Shown here piece after piece: positions 62,383-64,000 of a stretch of 64,000 nucleotides of DNA. Made by a program: the position numbers and the translations under genes. The stretch comes from Halomontanus rarus. GTDB taxonomy: Archaea; Halobacteriota; Halobacteria; Halobacteriales; Natrialbaceae. The notes beneath the pieces are model-generated. The model made no database searches and had not been told where the DNA came from. It saw only the letters and a program-made list of their open reading frames with translations. Each line of letters opens with the position of its first letter. Within the stretch, counting starts at the first letter, position 1. Location of the stretch: assembly GCF_017357405.1 (NCBI RefSeq), contig NZ_CP071598.1:806001-870000 (forward strand), in the 5' to 3' direction.

Positions 62383-63483
62383 ATGGAAATCGAACGCCTC
62401 GAGACCTTCTCGACGCAGAACGTCAGCTTCGTCCGCGTCCACACCAGCGACGGCGACGTCGGACTGGGCCAGATCGCGCCGTACAACGCCGATATCTCGG
62501 CGCGGGTGTTCCACCGTCAGGTTGCACCGCACGCACTCGGTCGAAATCCCCTCGAGATCGAGTCGCTGGTCGACGACGTCGTCGAGGCGGAGTACAAGTT
62601 CCCGTGGTCGTACGTCTGTCGAGCCCTCGCCGGGCTGGATACCGCGCTCTGGGACCTCCGCGGAAAGCGCCAGGGTGAACCGGTCGTCTCGCTTCTGGGC
62701 GGGAAGCCGACGTCGCTCGCGGCCTACGGGTCCAGCATGCAACGAGAGATCGAGCCGGCCGACGAGGCCGAACGGCTCGCTCGACTGCGCGACCAGCGAG
62801 GGTACGACGCGTTCAAGATCCGGATCGGCAGCTGGGACTCGAAAGGTGACGACGAAGACCAGTGGCCGGGTCGGACGGAAGAACTCGTCCCGACGGTACG
62901 GGAGGCGATCGGAGACGACGTCGAACTGTTCGTGGACGCCAACAGCGCCTACACGCCCGAACGTGCGATCGAGGTCGGGGAGGAAATCCTCGCCCCGAAC
63001 GACGTCGTTCACTACGAGGAGCCGTGCCCGTACTGGGAACTGGAGTGGACCGCCGAGGTGACCGAGGCGCTCGAGGACGTTCCGGTCACCGGCGGTGAGC
63101 AGGACACCGACCTCGCCCAGTGGCGTCGAATGATCGAGATGGACGCAGTCGACGTCGTGCAACCGGACGTCTGTTACGTCGGCGGAATCGAACGCGCACT
63201 GTGTGTCGCGGAACTCGCAGCCGACGCGGGACTCCCCTGCGTGCCCCACTCCGCGAACCACTCGATGGTCACCGTCTTTACCCTGCACCTGCTCGGCGCG
63301 ATCGACAACGCCGGTTCCTACTTCGAGTTCTCGATCGAGGACCACTGGGCCGAGGGGCTGCTCGAGCCGGAACTCGTCGTCGAGGGCGGCGAGGTCGACA
63401 TCCCGGCCGGTCCGGGATGGGACGTCGAGGTCGACCCCGACTGGTTCGACACCGCCGAGTACGCGGTCAGTGAGGCGGACTGA
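62383..63483 (+). CDS. Enolase-superfamily enzyme (mandelate racemase group)
   Basis: 366 residues from ATG 62383, chosen from the TATA position and the family start MEIERLETFSTQNVSFVRVHT. Barrel residues: YDAFKIRIGSWDSKGD (KxR at the KxK site), ELFVDANSAYTP (metal Asp), VHYEEPCPYWELEW (Glu), VTGGEQDTDL (Glu), and CVPHSANHSMVTVFTLHLL (His pair). The Lys-x-Arg and the late His favour an acid-sugar dehydratase. The substrate is unknown. It is the fourth intact enolase-superfamily gene, next to an aldo/keto reductase on the other strand. Confidence 0.88.
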   Translation: MEIERLETFSTQNVSFVRVHTSDGDVGLGQIAPYNADISARVFHRQVAPHALGRNPLEIESLVDDVVEAEYKFPWSYVCRALAGLDTALWDLRGKRQGEPVVSLLGGKPTSLAAYGSSMQREIEPADEAERLARLRDQRGYDAFKIRIGSWDSKGDDEDQWPGRTEELVPTVREAIGDDVELFVDANSAYTPERAIEVGEEILAPNDVVHYEEPCPYWELEWTAEVTEALEDVPVTGGEQDTDLAQWRRMIEMDAVDVVQPDVCYVGGIERALCVAELAADAGLPCVPHSANHSMVTVFTLHLLGAIDNAGSYFEFSIEDHWAEGLLEPELVVEGGEVDIPAGPGWDVEVDPDWFDTAEYAVSEAD

Positions 63484-63535
63484 TCTCGCGTTAGGCGAAC
63501 CGTGGGTCGATACCGCGCGATTCGACTACGTGATT

Positions 63536-64000
63536 CTACTGCGAGATCCCCCAGACGTCGCCGCTCCAGTCTCGAGCGGGGGTATCGTACACCGGCTCGC
63601 GGCGGTCGCGCTCGTCGATCCGTTCGAGGTCGGACTCCGACAGCTCCCAGTCGAACAGCTCGAGGTTCTGTCGAACGTGGTCCGGATTCGAGGACTTCGG
63701 GAGGACGACGATATTGCGGTCGAGTGCCCATCGAAGCGTGATCTGGGCGGGTGATTTATCGTACTGTTCGGCGAGTTCCTGGACGACCTCGTCGTCGAAG
63801 ATTTCGGTCCGGGCAAGCGGCGCCGCGGCCTCGACGATCGTCTCCGTCTCGCGGCAGTACTCGACGAGCTCCGGCCGCTGGAACCGGGGGTGGAACTCGA
63901 TCTGGTTGACCGCAATCGGGACGTCAGAGATGTGCTGGGCGGCGCTGAGCTGGTAGGCGCTGAAGTTCGAGACGCCGATGTTTCGGACCAGCCCCTCCTC
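63536..64000 (-). CDS. Aldo/keto reductase, N-terminal part outside the window
   Basis: The minus-strand frame is open to the right edge and ends at the stop 63536-63538, giving the last 154 residues. Reading into the gene: EEGLVRNIGVSNFSAYQL (the G-x-S-N-F motif), VNQIEFHPRFQRPELVEYC, then SPAQITLRWALDRNIVVLPKSSNPDHV, the NADPH-binding end with the P-K-S/R-H/N-like loop, and a WELSESDLERI tail. This is the C-terminal half of the family. The catalytic Asp/Tyr/Lys/His region lies outside the window. It probably reduces a sugar or keto acid aldehyde, being convergent with an enolase-superfamily gene. Confidence 0.88.
   Translation of the reverse strand, partial: EEGLVRNIGVSNFSAYQLSAAQHISDVPIAVNQIEFHPRFQRPELVEYCRETETIVEAAAPLARTEIFDDEVVQELAEQYDKSPAQITLRWALDRNIVVLPKSSNPDHVRQNLELFDWELSESDLERIDERDRREPVYDTPARDWSGDVWGISQ

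Overview
The window looks like haloarchaeal DNA. It is GC-rich, its proteins are strongly acidic, and its exported proteins carry twin-arginine signals, several with a lipobox. Many genes have an archaeal TATA-like box 22-30 bases before the start codon and almost no leader. A Natrialbales-type host (Haloterrigena/Natrinema relatives) is my inference from this style. I saw no rRNA, tRNA, CRISPR array, replication origin or intact insertion sequence.

Region 1 (1-32 kb) is a pectin and galacturonate utilisation locus. Four secreted or lipid-anchored PL1-type pectate lyase genes (one cut by the left edge) and a GH28 polygalacturonase surround an oligopeptide/oligosaccharide-type ABC importer. 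The importer has a lipoprotein receptor, two permeases and a fused double ATPase. Between them lie an enolase-superfamily enzyme, an SDR, a Gfo/Idh/MocA oxidoreductase, a beta-propeller lactonase, a PPC/DUF296 protein, a uronate dehydrogenase-like protein, a galactarolactone cycloisomerase-like enolase-superfamily enzyme, a KdgD/DapA-family dehydratase and an IclR regulator. Together they suggest oxidation of galacturonate to galactarolactone, ring opening to 5-dehydro-4-deoxyglucarate, and decarboxylating dehydration to 2-oxoglutarate semialdehyde. The last dehydrogenase of that route is not in the window. The two giant lyases (1308 and 1379 aa) contain the same modules in a different order and end in dockerin-like repeats.

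Region 2 (32-41 kb) holds a flavin/F420-type (LLM) oxidoreductase, a broken PAP2 phosphatase, a DUF2238-like membrane protein, a tandem universal stress protein, two GT4 glycosyltransferases, a sulfatase-fold enzyme and a YbhN-type flippase-like protein. The last four probably form a cell-surface glycoconjugate module.

Region 3 (41-46 kb) is an iron(III)-chelate uptake cluster with two binding lipoproteins, a FecCD permease and a flavoprotein. It is controlled by two pairs of TTAGG/CCTAA palindromes. No ATPase gene is present here.

Region 4 (46-52 kb) has an MFS transporter, a two-gene VOC dioxygenase plus carboxylesterase operon preceded by an overlapping leader-peptide ORF, a hypothetical protein, an alpha/beta hydrolase and a CARF-like HFX_2341/DUF6293 regulator.

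Region 5 (52-64 kb) begins with eroded sugar-metabolism genes: Gfo/Idh, SDR, a GH140-like protein and an enolase-superfamily N-terminus. It continues into a second sugar-acid locus with a tartrate/isopropylmalate-type dehydrogenase, an enolase-family dehydratase, a KdgF-like cupin, an FAH-family hydrolase, an MFS carrier, a ThDP enzyme, an M20 hydrolase, another enolase-family enzyme and an aldo/keto reductase cut by the right edge. A 77-82 bp palindromic repeat occurs three times (21.5, 33.5 and 49.3 kb).
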